DNA of 64,000 nucleotides from JANPLD01 sp964445765 (GCA_964445765.1 CAYULD010000004.1:62001-126000), one strand, 5' to 3'; counted from the first letter of the stretch, positions 16,784 to 24,968 are shown. Made by a program: numbers and translations. Notes: generated from the sequence alone by a model not told the origin.

Positions 16784-19240
16784 ATGAGTAACCAATACGC
16801 AAACAAAACAGCTGAACAAATTTTAGTAGAAAAACCAAATGCGCCAGAAGTAAATTGTTTTTCTTCAGGCCCAACCCAACCAATTTTAACAGAGGAAGAA
16901 GCTCTTGAAGTAGTAAAAAATTATCACCAAGGTTCTCATAGAAATAACGATTCTAAGGCTAAATTTGCAGAAATGTATGCCCTATTAAGGGAAACTTTGG
17001 AAATTCCAGAAGGTTGGCACATTATACCTATCAATGGTGGCGATACTCCAGCTTTTGAGGCTTTACAGTGGGAATGTACAGGTAAATTACCTGTAATTGG
17101 AGTTGGTCATGAAAATTTTGGTCATAAATGGCTAGAAAACTTGGCCGAATTTAAGAAAAGAGAAAATCTTGATTTTACTCCAATAAAAGTTGGTTATGGT
17201 GAAATTGCATACCCTGATAAAGAAAAACTAAAAACATCTGATCTACAATTTGTTCCTAACGGCACAACAAGTGGTATACGCTATACTAATTTTGATTTCA
17301 TTCCAGCTAAAGCAGAAAGAGAAGGCTTAGTATTTGCGGATGTTACTTCTTTTTACCTAACAAATCCGCTTCCATATGATAAGGTCAACGCTTTTACATT
17401 TTCTATGCAGAAGGCTGCTGGCTCTGAAGGTGGCTTAGGTTTTATAGTATGTGATGATGCAACTATAAATAGGATTAACGAAGATAATCCAGATAGAATG
17501 GTTCCATCAATCATGAAGTTAAGAACAAAAGATGGAGCATATAACGCCGCACTTGAAGCGGATGCTGGAATAGCAAACACAAATTCAATGTTGGTTGTAG
17601 AGCATATTATTAAGTCACTTCAAAAAATTAAAGAAATCGGCGTTAATAATTTTAGGCAGGTTAGTGAAGATAGTTTGAATTTTCTTAGAGGCTGGACTGC
17701 TGGAAGCGATTGGATAAAATTTTTAGCTAAAGATGAAGCCAATGTTTCCAACACTTCACCATGCTTTGAAATTAAAGATGAGTGGTTTAAGAATCTTGAT
17801 CCAAAACAGCAAGCAGATGTTCTAAAAGAAGTAAACAATTTGCTATTAGGTAAAGATAAAGAAAATAGTATAGTTCTTGCTAAGGATTTTGGTGCTTATA
17901 AGGCTGCCCCAGCAGGCTTTAGGTTATGGATTGGCGGTAGTGTTCCAACGGAATCTGTTGAGCAAGTTACAAAATGTATGGATTGGTCATATGCCCTAAC
18001 TAAGCAGAGGTTTGTTGAAAGGCAGGCAGAGCTTGAAAGCAAGCCAACATTAGTTATCGCTGATAAAATTGATACTGAAGAGCTTAAAAAATTAAGGGAA
18101 GAGAAGGAGTTTAACATTGTTTATGTTCCTGAGATTGTAGTTGTAGATAAAAACTTCAAATGGAAAGATAAATATTTGGATAAAGCTGATTATCTATTAG
18201 TTCGCTCAACCGAAATCACAACAGAAGATGCAGAAAAAGCAACTAACTTGAAAGGTATAGTGCGTGGTGGTGCTGGCTTGGAGAAAATAAAATTCAATCA
18301 TGGTGATTTTCCAACTATTGAAAGAATTGAGGTTTCTGCAACAAAAGGTAGTAATGCGTTTTCTACTGCTCAGGCATCCTTCCTTGCGGAATTGAATGCT
18401 ATGGGGTTAATTACAGATGAAACTCCACTTTTACAAGAGTTATACAATGCAAGAAAATTAGGTGAAGCAAAACAAGCCGTTATTAAATTAGCCGGTGAAG
18501 CCTCTAATATTACTGATGATGGCGAAAGAAAAACTTTCCTTGCTGGTAAAAAGGGTATCAAATCTCAATTCTTTGGTGATTGCGTTCATAATGAAGAAGC
18601 ATTTATTAATATTCTAAAAAAGGAACTTTCTACACTTGCAAAAGATCAAAAAATTGCCGTTATTGGTGCTGGCTTTATTGGTGAGTGGAAAGCAAAAATG
18701 TTTAATGCCATTGGTGCAGATGTAACTGTTTATAATAGAGATTTTGATGGAGAAGCAAAACAAGCTAAAAAGGCAGCACTTGAAGCACAAGGAATTACAA
18801 CAAAAACGAATATTATAGAAGCTTGCACTTATGCAAATGTGATAACTGTGCATGTTGAATACAAAGAAAAGGAAACAAAAGGTATAATAAATGCTGAATT
18901 AGTTAACCTTGCAAAAGATGGAGTTGTAATTGGTAACTATGGCAGGCCAGCATTGGTTGAAGCTGGGGTAGTTAGTTTAGTTTCAACTGATAAAGTTAAA
19001 TCCTATGTTTGTGATGGCGCACCTGCGGAAGTCTGCCCAATTGTTACTTCACTTGGCGATAAAGCTCAATCTTGCGAAATAACCCCCCACATCGGTGCAG
19101 AATCAAAAGAATCACTAACTGCAACAACCCAAGCTGCATTTACAAGACTAAAAGATATGGTTAAAAGAGCTTTTTTAACTGGTGAAGTTGAAAATGGCAA
19201 AGTTGTTGCTGGTCCAGATAGGCAAAAGAAAGTTGGTTAG
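16784..19240 (+). CDS. Fused phosphoserine aminotransferase / D-3-phosphoglycerate dehydrogenase
   Basis: 818 residues from the ATG at 16784, which follows an AAGGG Shine-Dalgarno; a GTG six bases earlier is less likely. Residues about 1-410 are a class V aminotransferase of the SerC type: CFSSGPTQPI, FVPNGTTSGIRY, ADVTSF and the PLP lysine (about 210) in SMQKAAGSEGG. Residues about 425-818 are a SerA-type 2-hydroxyacid dehydrogenase: VRGGAGLEKI, NAD loop VIGAGFIGEW (about 626-635), and probable catalytic Arg in NYGRPALVE, Glu in APAEVCP and His in TPHIGAES. No ACT domain follows. An extra stretch of about 75 residues lies before the NAD loop. The two enzymes catalyse steps 2 and 1 of serine synthesis. 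They are normally separate proteins. Confidence 0.9.
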   Translation: MSNQYANKTAEQILVEKPNAPEVNCFSSGPTQPILTEEEALEVVKNYHQGSHRNNDSKAKFAEMYALLRETLEIPEGWHIIPINGGDTPAFEALQWECTGKLPVIGVGHENFGHKWLENLAEFKKRENLDFTPIKVGYGEIAYPDKEKLKTSDLQFVPNGTTSGIRYTNFDFIPAKAEREGLVFADVTSFYLTNPLPYDKVNAFTFSMQKAAGSEGGLGFIVCDDATINRINEDNPDRMVPSIMKLRTKDGAYNAALEADAGIANTNSMLVVEHIIKSLQKIKEIGVNNFRQVSEDSLNFLRGWTAGSDWIKFLAKDEANVSNTSPCFEIKDEWFKNLDPKQQADVLKEVNNLLLGKDKENSIVLAKDFGAYKAAPAGFRLWIGGSVPTESVEQVTKCMDWSYALTKQRFVERQAELESKPTLVIADKIDTEELKKLREEKEFNIVYVPEIVVVDKNFKWKDKYLDKADYLLVRSTEITTEDAEKATNLKGIVRGGAGLEKIKFNHGDFPTIERIEVSATKGSNAFSTAQASFLAELNAMGLITDETPLLQELYNARKLGEAKQAVIKLAGEASNITDDGERKTFLAGKKGIKSQFFGDCVHNEEAFINILKKELSTLAKDQKIAVIGAGFIGEWKAKMFNAIGADVTVYNRDFDGEAKQAKKAALEAQGITTKTNIIEACTYANVITVHVEYKEKETKGIINAELVNLAKDGVVIGNYGRPALVEAGVVSLVSTDKVKSYVCDGAPAEVCPIVTSLGDKAQSCEITPHIGAESKESLTATTQAAFTRLKDMVKRAFLTGEVENGKVVAGPDRQKKVG

Positions 19241-19291
19241 TTTTTTGTTAGTTGCCATCTCGTCGAATGACGGGTTCTAAACATTGTTTTT

Positions 19292-19564
19292 ATGCAAAAC
19301 ATAGTAAAAATGAAAGATTGGGCTTCAAAAACTTCCGCCAGCAAAAATAGGCTATACGGCGTTGTGCAAAATAAGGGCAGGCTTATTGAGCATTATTTTG
19401 TTTTAATAAACCCTCTTAAAGAAGCTATTTTTCTAAAATACATAAAAGATGGGGCTAAATTTAACCTTAATGATGTCGGTGAAATTGTCGCAAAAGGTTA
19501 TGGCAATCCTTCGGAAGAATTAAAAGAAGAACTCAGAAAAAAATACAACGCTGATTTAAAATAA
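19292..19564 (+). CDS. Conserved-looking small protein, function unknown
   Basis: 90 residues, not recognised. It is soluble, moderately basic and without cysteines or membrane segments. A beta-rich first half (LYGVVQNKGRLIEHYFVLIN) is followed by a helical charged C-terminus. A second ATG at 19310 (MKDWASKTSASK) could be the true start. No clear Shine-Dalgarno is seen for either. It stands alone between serC-serA and folE. Confidence 0.5.
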   Translation: MQNIVKMKDWASKTSASKNRLYGVVQNKGRLIEHYFVLINPLKEAIFLKYIKDGAKFNLNDVGEIVAKGYGNPSEELKEELRKKYNADLK

Positions 19565-19665
19565 TTTCAATTAAACATAATTAATTAAGCTAATCTTTGC
19601 TTGAAAGTTTAATTCTAAGCATTAACTAATAACTAAGATTTAGGAATAATATAAATAAAAATATA

Positions 19666-20268
19666 ATGTCTAAAAAAGTTAAAAAGAATATCACAAAAAA
19701 TATTAAGCCAAGCAGAGATGAGGCGATGGAAGCAGTTAAAACCTTGTTAAAATGGGCTGGTGATAACCCTGAAAGAGAGGGTTTAATTGATACACCTAAA
19801 AGGGTTGTTGATGCTTATGAAGAATGGTTTTCTGGTTATAGTGAAGATCCTGAAGAGATTTTATCTAGAACTTTTGAAGAAGTTGAAGGCTATGACGAAA
19901 TGGTTCTTCTTAAAAATATGAGGTTAGAATCCCATTGTGAGCATCACATTGCGCCAATAATTGGGGTTGCACATATTGCGTATATTCCTAATAAAAAAGT
20001 TGTTGGTATAAGCAAAATTGCAAGGCTTTTAGATTGCTATGCAAAACGCCTGCAAACTCAAGAAACACTTACAGCTCAAATTGCAGATTCTATCCAAAAA
20101 GCACTAAATCCTAAAGGCGTTGCTGTTGTAATAGATGCAAAGCATCAATGTATGACAACTCGTGGCGTGCATAAAACTGAAACTAGCACAGTTACTAGCC
20201 AAGTTCGTGGATTATTCAAAACTAACGATAAAACTAGATCTGAGTTTTTGAGTTTGATAAGAGGTTAG
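19666..20268 (+). CDS. folE: GTP cyclohydrolase I
   Basis: 200 residues. It converts GTP to 7,8-dihydroneopterin triphosphate, the first step of folate synthesis. Zinc ligands are visible in ESHCEHHIAPIIG (Cys and His) and in KHQCMTTRGVHK (second Cys). SKIARLLDCYAKRLQTQE and the C-terminal SQVRGLFK are also diagnostic. The N-terminal 15 residues are lysine-rich and variable. Its stop is two bases before the start of a HAD-type phosphatase gene, so the two are very likely translationally coupled. Confidence 0.95.
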   Translation: MSKKVKKNITKNIKPSRDEAMEAVKTLLKWAGDNPEREGLIDTPKRVVDAYEEWFSGYSEDPEEILSRTFEEVEGYDEMVLLKNMRLESHCEHHIAPIIGVAHIAYIPNKKVVGISKIARLLDCYAKRLQTQETLTAQIADSIQKALNPKGVAVVIDAKHQCMTTRGVHKTETSTVTSQVRGLFKTNDKTRSEFLSLIRG

Positions 20269-20270
20269 TT

Positions 20271-20723
20271 ATGAAAACTAGGGTAGGAATAGATTTAGAT
20301 GGAATCTTAATTCCAGATATTCCTAATTGTTTATATGACTATGATATTGAGTATGCATTAGAGGTTAGAGATAATAAAGACATTTTTTCTTTCATAAAAA
20401 TTCCTTATTTTTATAATGATTATGTAGAAAAAATAATTATTACAGCTAGACCAGTTATAGATTTGCCAAGAACAATGAAAAAAATAGAGGTTATAAAAGA
20501 TAGGTTTTCTGATATTCACTTTAGAAATTTTGATTTTAATTGCATAGAAGATAAAAATTTTCAGGCGGCTAGGTATAAGTTTAATACTTCTATAAAACTA
20601 GGGATAAAAGAATTCTATGAGTCAGACTTAGATCAAGCTAAGATTATATCTAGTTTTAGTGGGGGCAAGATTAAAATCATACATTGGAATAATGATATAA
20701 ATGTTAGAATTATTATACATTAG
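20271..20723 (+). CDS. Small HAD-superfamily phosphatase
   Basis: 150 residues. Motif I is VGIDLDGILIPD (nucleophile Asp at about residue 8 and acid/base Asp two residues on), motif II is IITARP, and ESDLDQAKII is a plausible acidic motif IV. It resembles compact 5'-nucleotidase (NT5C-like) HAD proteins. The gene starts two bases after folE, with AGAGG as Shine-Dalgarno inside the end of folE. Dephosphorylation of dihydroneopterin phosphate is the missing step after FolE in many bacteria, so that role is a reasonable guess; nucleotide salvage is the alternative. The last 11 bases overlap the 3' end of the convergent PRTase gene. Confidence 0.7.
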   Translation: MKTRVGIDLDGILIPDIPNCLYDYDIEYALEVRDNKDIFSFIKIPYFYNDYVEKIIITARPVIDLPRTMKKIEVIKDRFSDIHFRNFDFNCIEDKNFQAARYKFNTSIKLGIKEFYESDLDQAKIISSFSGGKIKIIHWNNDINVRIIIH

Positions 20724-21180
20724 GACTATAATGCCACGGCCATTTTACAAATATTTTTTCGTCTAGAGCAAATCCATAATTTGGTATGTATCCTGATTTT
20801 GAGTAAAAAGCAGAGCAAGTTTTTACATCGTTGTTTTGAAAAAAATTTTTTAATGTTTCTAGAGTAAATCCAGTTCCAGAAGTATCGTCTATAATTAGTA
20901 ATTTTTTATTTTTTGGAAACATACTTTCCTCGCCTAGCCATTCTGGCTTAGTGTATTTTCCGCTAAGTAATACATAATCAAAAGGAGTATCAATTAGTCT
21001 TGCTACTTGATGTGCAAAAGGAGCACCATAACGAATAACCCCTACAACTAAGTCAAATTTTTCACTTGAAATTTGATTAGATAAGTCAATGCATAATTTA
21101 TCAAACATATCCCAATCTACACATAGTGTTTCGGAGAATTTATACTTTTTTTTCCTAATTTCGTTGATATCAAATTTCAC
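20713..21180 (-). CDS. Phosphoribosyltransferase-family protein
   Basis: 155 residues of the type I PRTase fold. The PRPP loop is LLIIDDTSGTGFTLE (about 94-108), and DLVVGVIRYGAPFAHQVARL (about 39-58) is the first conserved loop, as in xanthine-guanine and hypoxanthine PRTases. FALDEKIFVKWPWH near the C-terminus resembles the substrate hood of the Gpt type. It probably salvages a purine base, or acts on a nucleotide related to the HAD enzyme with which it overlaps tail to tail by 11 bases. The exact base is not decided by the sequence. Confidence 0.75.
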   Translation of the reverse strand: MKFDINEIRKKKYKFSETLCVDWDMFDKLCIDLSNQISSEKFDLVVGVIRYGAPFAHQVARLIDTPFDYVLLSGKYTKPEWLGEESMFPKNKKLLIIDDTSGTGFTLETLKNFFQNNDVKTCSAFYSKSGYIPNYGFALDEKIFVKWPWHYSPNV

Positions 21181-21213
21181 AAAAAAATTATTAGAATTTA
21201 ATACATATGCTAC

Positions 21214-21789
21214 CTATCCAGCTAGTTTCTTTTCTGATTTTGGTGCCTCAATGTTTTCATTACCAGCTTTAGATTTTGCAACAAAAATTGCACCTTCTAA
21301 GGCTGTTTGAGTGCAAAGCCCTAATAGAACAGGGTCTCTTGGCTTAAGATTTGCCATATTCCAGTGAGTTCTATTTCTAATATCTTCAATAGTTTTTTTA
21401 GTAGTTCCAATTAGTTTAGAAATTTGTAAATCAGTTAATTCTGGGTGTGTTTTAACTAGCCAAGCGATAGCATCTGGCTTATCTTGCCTTCTAGCAACGG
21501 GGGTGTATTTACTTTTTTTACGCTTCTTTTCAACTTTGATATAATCTTGGTAATCACTAGCAAATTCAATGCTTCTTTCAGGGTTTTTCTCAGCTAATTC
21601 AATAGATTCCCTAGTTGTAACGCCTTTAAGAACAGGATCCATACCAATAACACCATTTGCAACATCACCATCTGCAATGCCTTGCACTTCAAGCGGATGA
21701 AGCCCGCAAAAATCTGCGATTTGATCAAAGGTAAGTTGAGTATTTTCAATAAGCCATACGGCTGTTGCTTTTGGCATTAAAGGTTGCAT
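21214..21789 (-). CDS. trcR: DUF1013 cell-cycle transcriptional regulator TrcR
   Basis: 191 residues from the ATG at 21789 (MQPLMPKATAVWLIENT). The family begins at this point. A longer frame to 21837 reads through a C4TAA-like repeat and is not credible. MPKATAVWLIENTQLTFDQI, DFCGLHPLEVQGIADGDV and GMDPVLKGVTTRESI are typical of this alphaproteobacteria-restricted family, as is the second helix-turn-helix copy DAIAWLVKTHPELTDLQISK followed by RDPVLLGLCTQ. Known members associate with RNA polymerase and affect cell-cycle gene expression. The gene strongly supports an alphaproteobacterial origin. Confidence 0.85.
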   Translation of the reverse strand: MQPLMPKATAVWLIENTQLTFDQIADFCGLHPLEVQGIADGDVANGVIGMDPVLKGVTTRESIELAEKNPERSIEFASDYQDYIKVEKKRKKSKYTPVARRQDKPDAIAWLVKTHPELTDLQISKLIGTTKKTIEDIRNRTHWNMANLKPRDPVLLGLCTQTALEGAIFVAKSKAGNENIEAPKSEKKLAG

Positions 21790-21799
21790 ATCTCTAGAG

Positions 21800-21825
21800 A
21801 TTAGGGGTTGGGGGTTAGGGGTTAG
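21800..21825. repeat. Telomere-like TTAGGGG tract
   Basis: A run of TTAGGGGT/TGGGGGT units directly upstream of trcR. The complementary CCCCTAA tract occurs at 54604-54640 between mlaE and murJ. Such short G/C-strand-biased tracts are dispersed in many bacterial genomes. They extend the apparent trcR reading frame artificially. Confidence 0.7.
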
Positions 21826-21903
21826 AAAATTAACCAATAACCTTAATTAAAAATTTTGAGGTTTTATTATATATAAATAATTTGCAAGTCAAGGTTAAAT
21901 TGC

Positions 21904-21931
21904 TTGACAGCTTGAAATATATTATTAGAAA
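21904..21931 (+). promoter_or_regulatory. Candidate promoter of rpsD with structured leader
   Basis: A consensus TTGACA (21904-21909) is followed 16 bases later by TAGAAA (21926-21931). This would give a leader of about 115 bases before rpsD. The leader contains an imperfect hairpin at about 21976-22004 (TTAGAATTTA pairing with TAATTTCTAA) and an AGGCA...TGCCT pairing further 5'. S4 represses its own operon by binding leader RNA in several bacteria. Whether this leader does so is unknown. Confidence 0.4.
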
Positions 21932-22056
21932 CACAAGGCATTCTTTGCCTGCTTACAGGATACTAATCAAAGCATTTTAGAATTTATTTTACTTTAATTT
22001 CTAAAACTAAGCCTTTGGGCAGTAAGAAGGTTATTAACCCAAAAAGAGTAATTAAA

Positions 22057-22677
22057 ATGTCAAAAAGATTATCAGCAAAATATAAAATTTCTCGCCGTCT
22101 GGGCGTTAATTTATGGGGTAGAGAAAAAGACCCTTATGAGAGAAGAAATTTCGTTCCGGGTCAGCACGGGCCAGTTATCGGAAAGAGAATGAGCTCTGAT
22201 TTCGGTAAGCAGTTAAATGCTAAACAGCAATTAAAAGGTTATTACGGAAATATCGGTGAAAAACAATTCAGAAAAATCTTTAAGGAAGCCCTTAGGCAAA
22301 AAGGTGATACCGGTGAAAACTTTATCGCGCTTCTTGAAAGAAGGCTTGATGCAGTAATTTATAGAATGAATTTTGTGCCTACAGTTTTTGCGGCTAGGCA
22401 GTTTGTTAATCATAAACATATTTTAGTTAATGGTAAATGTGTTAATATTCCAAGCTATCAGGTTAAAGCTGGTGATGTGATTGAAGTTAAAGAATCTTCA
22501 AAAAATATTCCTATTGTTATTGAGGCTACTGAAACACCTGAAAGAAATATCCCTGAATATCTTGAAGTTGATTTGAAAGCTAAAAAGGGTAAATTTGTTA
22601 GAAATCCTGCTTCTCACGAAGTTCCTTACCCAGTTAAGATGGAAGTTAACCTTGTTACAGAATTCTTCTCAAGGTAA
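22057..22677 (+). CDS. rpsD: 30S ribosomal protein S4
   Basis: 206 residues from the ATG at 22057 (MSKRLSAKYKISRRLG). An earlier in-frame GTG-type start would add 14 non-family residues. The signature KQQLKGYYGNIGEKQFRKIF and the S4 RNA-binding domain RRLDAVIYRMNFVPTVFAAR followed by QFVNHKHILVNGK are intact. The zinc-binding Cys residues of some S4 proteins are absent. As in other alphaproteobacteria it is a single-gene unit away from rpoA, and it ends in a strong terminator. Confidence 0.97.
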   Translation: MSKRLSAKYKISRRLGVNLWGREKDPYERRNFVPGQHGPVIGKRMSSDFGKQLNAKQQLKGYYGNIGEKQFRKIFKEALRQKGDTGENFIALLERRLDAVIYRMNFVPTVFAARQFVNHKHILVNGKCVNIPSYQVKAGDVIEVKESSKNIPIVIEATETPERNIPEYLEVDLKAKKGKFVRNPASHEVPYPVKMEVNLVTEFFSR

Positions 22678-22700
22678 TTTTTACATTATATATTACTATA

Positions 22701-22731
22701 AAGCCCTGTTTAACAGGGCTTTTTTATTTTT
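22701..22731 (+). terminator. Rho-independent terminator after rpsD
   Basis: A perfect 7-bp stem AGCCCTG/CAGGGCT (22702-22708 with 22714-22720) and a 5-base loop are followed by TTTTTATTTTTT. It lies 23 bases after the rpsD stop. Its T-run ends five bases before the rnhB start codon. Confidence 0.9.
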
Positions 22732-22735
22732 TGCT

Positions 22736-23347
22736 ATGCCTAATTTAGAATTGGAAAATAGTTTTAATGGAATTATAGCCGGCGTTGATGAGGCGGGCAG
22801 GGGGCCACTTGCTGGGCCTGTAGTTGCTTGTGCATTGATATTAAATAAATCAAAAATCCCTGATGGTTTAGATGACTCAAAAAAACTAAGTAAGAAAAAG
22901 CGGGATTATTTATTTAACTTGTTGATTGATAATCATAATTTTGGTTTAGGAATTATTCAGGAGTCTATTATTGATCAAGTTAATATTTTGCAAGCGACAA
23001 TTCTTGCGATGAAGCAAGCAATTTCAAATTTATATACTAAGCCTGATGTAGTTTTAGTTGATGGAAATAGGGGCTTTGAGTTTGAGGGTTCTAGAATTAT
23101 CCATGTTGTTAAGGGTGATAGTAAATCGCTTACAATAGCTGGTGCATCAATAGTTGCGAAGGTTACTAGAGATAAAATTATGGAAGAAATTGACGCTGAA
23201 TTTCCGCAATATAATTGGCTAAAAAACGCAGGCTATGGCACTAAAGAGCATATGGAAGCTATAGAAAAATATGGTGTTTGTAAATATCATCGCACTAGCT
23301 TTGAGCCTGTAAAATCAATGCTTATAAAGCTGGATAAAAAGAATTAA
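22736..23347 (+). CDS. rnhB: Ribonuclease HII
   Basis: 203 residues from the ATG at 22736 (MPNLELENSFNG). A frame extending upstream to 22595 runs through the rpsD terminator and is discounted. Catalytic acidic residues lie in GVDEAGRGPLAGPVVACALI (Asp, Glu), with others in LVDGNRGF and the SIVAKVTRDKIM segment. It removes ribonucleotides and RNA primers from DNA. The start codon is only five bases from the T-run of the rpsD terminator, and there is no Shine-Dalgarno. It overlaps the end of the convergent 485-aa gene by 26 bases. Confidence 0.93.
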   Translation: MPNLELENSFNGIIAGVDEAGRGPLAGPVVACALILNKSKIPDGLDDSKKLSKKKRDYLFNLLIDNHNFGLGIIQESIIDQVNILQATILAMKQAISNLYTKPDVVLVDGNRGFEFEGSRIIHVVKGDSKSLTIAGASIVAKVTRDKIMEEIDAEFPQYNWLKNAGYGTKEHMEAIEKYGVCKYHRTSFEPVKSMLIKLDKKN

Positions 23348-24779
23348 AAATTCTGCCATTAATGAAAAATTTTGTTTTAGCATTTTTGATTTTTCTTATT
23401 TCCCTTTCTTCAATTTCGGCAATCTCATTTTTTAATTCTGTATCTCTATTTTTGTAAGTGGTTTTATCAAGATGTTGATATTTAAGGTGATTATTCTGTT
23501 TGTTTATTTTTTCTTTATGCTCAATTAGTGTAACTTCTTGCTTAGAAATTACAGAATTTTGCTGAAACCTTTTAATTTGCTCTTTAAGAGTTTGCCTTGT
23601 TTTTGAGAGTTTTTGTCTTTCATATTCAACTAACTTTTTTTCTTCATCAGTTAGAGAGTTATAATCTTGCTCTTTCCAATAACCTCTATTGATAACCTCC
23701 ACCAAACGCAAAGCCCACTTTTCTTCAATTTCTGGCTCTTTAACATCTTGATCATTGAAGGTTTTGCCTTTTCTTTCCCTTCTGCGATTATCTTTTTTTC
23801 TGCTGTTAATATTTTCTAAGATTGAGGGATCAACAATTTCACTCATATCTTCTATAAGCCCTAAATTTTTTAGGGCAAAGGCAAGGCCATAACTGCTTAA
23901 TACAAAAATTGTGTTATTGCTTCTTCTTCTTAAATCTTGAATTTTTTTTCTCGCACCAACATCTTCAGAAATTACAAGAGTTACAAGGCCTTTGTTAGTT
24001 TCACGCCTTTTTGAAAGTAAAAAATTTTCAATTGATTCTTCGCCTTTATCGTGCCTGAATATAGAAAATTCATCATCATTTTTTAAGCTATTTGAAGTTA
24101 TAACACTTGTATAAATAGCCTGTAAAATAAAGGGTGTTGATTCTGGCAAAGCTCGCATTGTTTTTTGAAAAGTTCTAGATAATTTCAATTTTTCTGCGTG
24201 CTTAAAATCTTCTTCTATAAATTTATCATCAAAACCTTTTAGGCGATCTTGAAATTCAATTCTTCTATAAACTTTATCAAGCTCTTTGAGTAAGATTTTA
24301 TAGGCAGTTTCAAGTTGTAATCTGATTAATCTATAATCATCTTTAACCCTTTCGTAAGTTAGTGAAGAAAGCCTTTCGGGGTAATATTTTTCAGTAAATT
24401 TATTAAGCTCATTAAAAACTTTATCCCTCAGATTATTTTCATCAATAATCTTGAAAGCCCTAATCATAAAATAGAATTTATAGGCTTGGGAAATATCTGT
24501 TTCTACGAATAGAATATTGCCTTTATTTCTTCTATAAAATTCGTGGAAAGCCCCATTTTTATCAAAGTTTGAAAGTTCAGTTTCTAAAAATTCAATGAAG
24601 ATTTTTCTTTTTGTTTCAATGCCAACTTGAAGTGGGATAAGAAAGTAACTGCCATCAAAAACAGGCCCTTGTTTTGTTTCTTGAGTGAGGAGTTCAAGGC
24701 CCCTAAGAACATTTTTTCCTGAGCTACAGCTATCAAATATAATCTCTAAAAAACTGCGTTTTTTATAAGTACTCATCAA
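23322..24779 (-). CDS. Unrecognised 485-residue highly charged protein
   Basis: No family recognised. The N-terminal third (about 1-110) is globular, with FDSCSSGKN near residue 15. The middle is helical. A segment around residues 265-315 (LVTLVISEDVGARKKIQDLR, then TIFVLSSYGLAFALKNLGLI) has the alternating hydrophobic strand-acid-helix character of a PIN-like nuclease C-terminus, but this is only an impression. The C-terminal third is very rich in Lys, Glu, Arg and Gln and probably coiled coil. No signal peptide or membrane segment is seen. It starts with two ATGs (24779, 24776). Its 3' end overlaps rnhB by 26 bases and a 15-bp inverted repeat lies upstream. Confidence 0.6.
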   Translation of the reverse strand: MMSTYKKRSFLEIIFDSCSSGKNVLRGLELLTQETKQGPVFDGSYFLIPLQVGIETKRKIFIEFLETELSNFDKNGAFHEFYRRNKGNILFVETDISQAYKFYFMIRAFKIIDENNLRDKVFNELNKFTEKYYPERLSSLTYERVKDDYRLIRLQLETAYKILLKELDKVYRRIEFQDRLKGFDDKFIEEDFKHAEKLKLSRTFQKTMRALPESTPFILQAIYTSVITSNSLKNDDEFSIFRHDKGEESIENFLLSKRRETNKGLVTLVISEDVGARKKIQDLRRRSNNTIFVLSSYGLAFALKNLGLIEDMSEIVDPSILENINSRKKDNRRRERKGKTFNDQDVKEPEIEEKWALRLVEVINRGYWKEQDYNSLTDEEKKLVEYERQKLSKTRQTLKEQIKRFQQNSVISKQEVTLIEHKEKINKQNNHLKYQHLDKTTYKNRDTELKNEIAEIEEREIRKIKNAKTKFFINGRIFNSFYPAL

Positions 24780-24793
24780 TAGAGTGATTACGG

Positions 24794-24854
24794 ATTAATT
24801 TAGGTATTGCACCGCCTAAAATAACTTCAAATTTAGTATAATACCTAAATTAAT
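24794..24854. repeat. 15-bp perfect inverted repeat upstream of the 485-aa gene
   Basis: ATTAATTTAGGTATT at 24794-24808 is matched by its exact reverse complement AATACCTAAATTAAT at 24840-24854, separated by 31 bases. The left arm begins 15 bases upstream of the start of the 485-residue gene. It could be a paired operator, a hairpin in the 5' untranslated region, or the relic ends of a small inserted element. Confidence 0.75.
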
Positions 24855-24968
24855 TGTAATCTAACTCTAGCCTCATTATACCATAAAATATAGGTTTTTG
24901 GAAGGGTTTTAGTAATTTTTATAATATTTTACTAAATTAATTTATTCTGTTGCTTTTTTGATGATTGG

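Noticed and set aside
21790..21837. N-terminal extension of TrcR
   Set aside because: It encodes the telomere-like repeat (TPNPQPLIS); family members begin near MQPLMPKA.
22595..22735. N-terminal extension of rnhB
   Set aside because: It reads through the end of rpsD and its terminator hairpin and has no family similarity.
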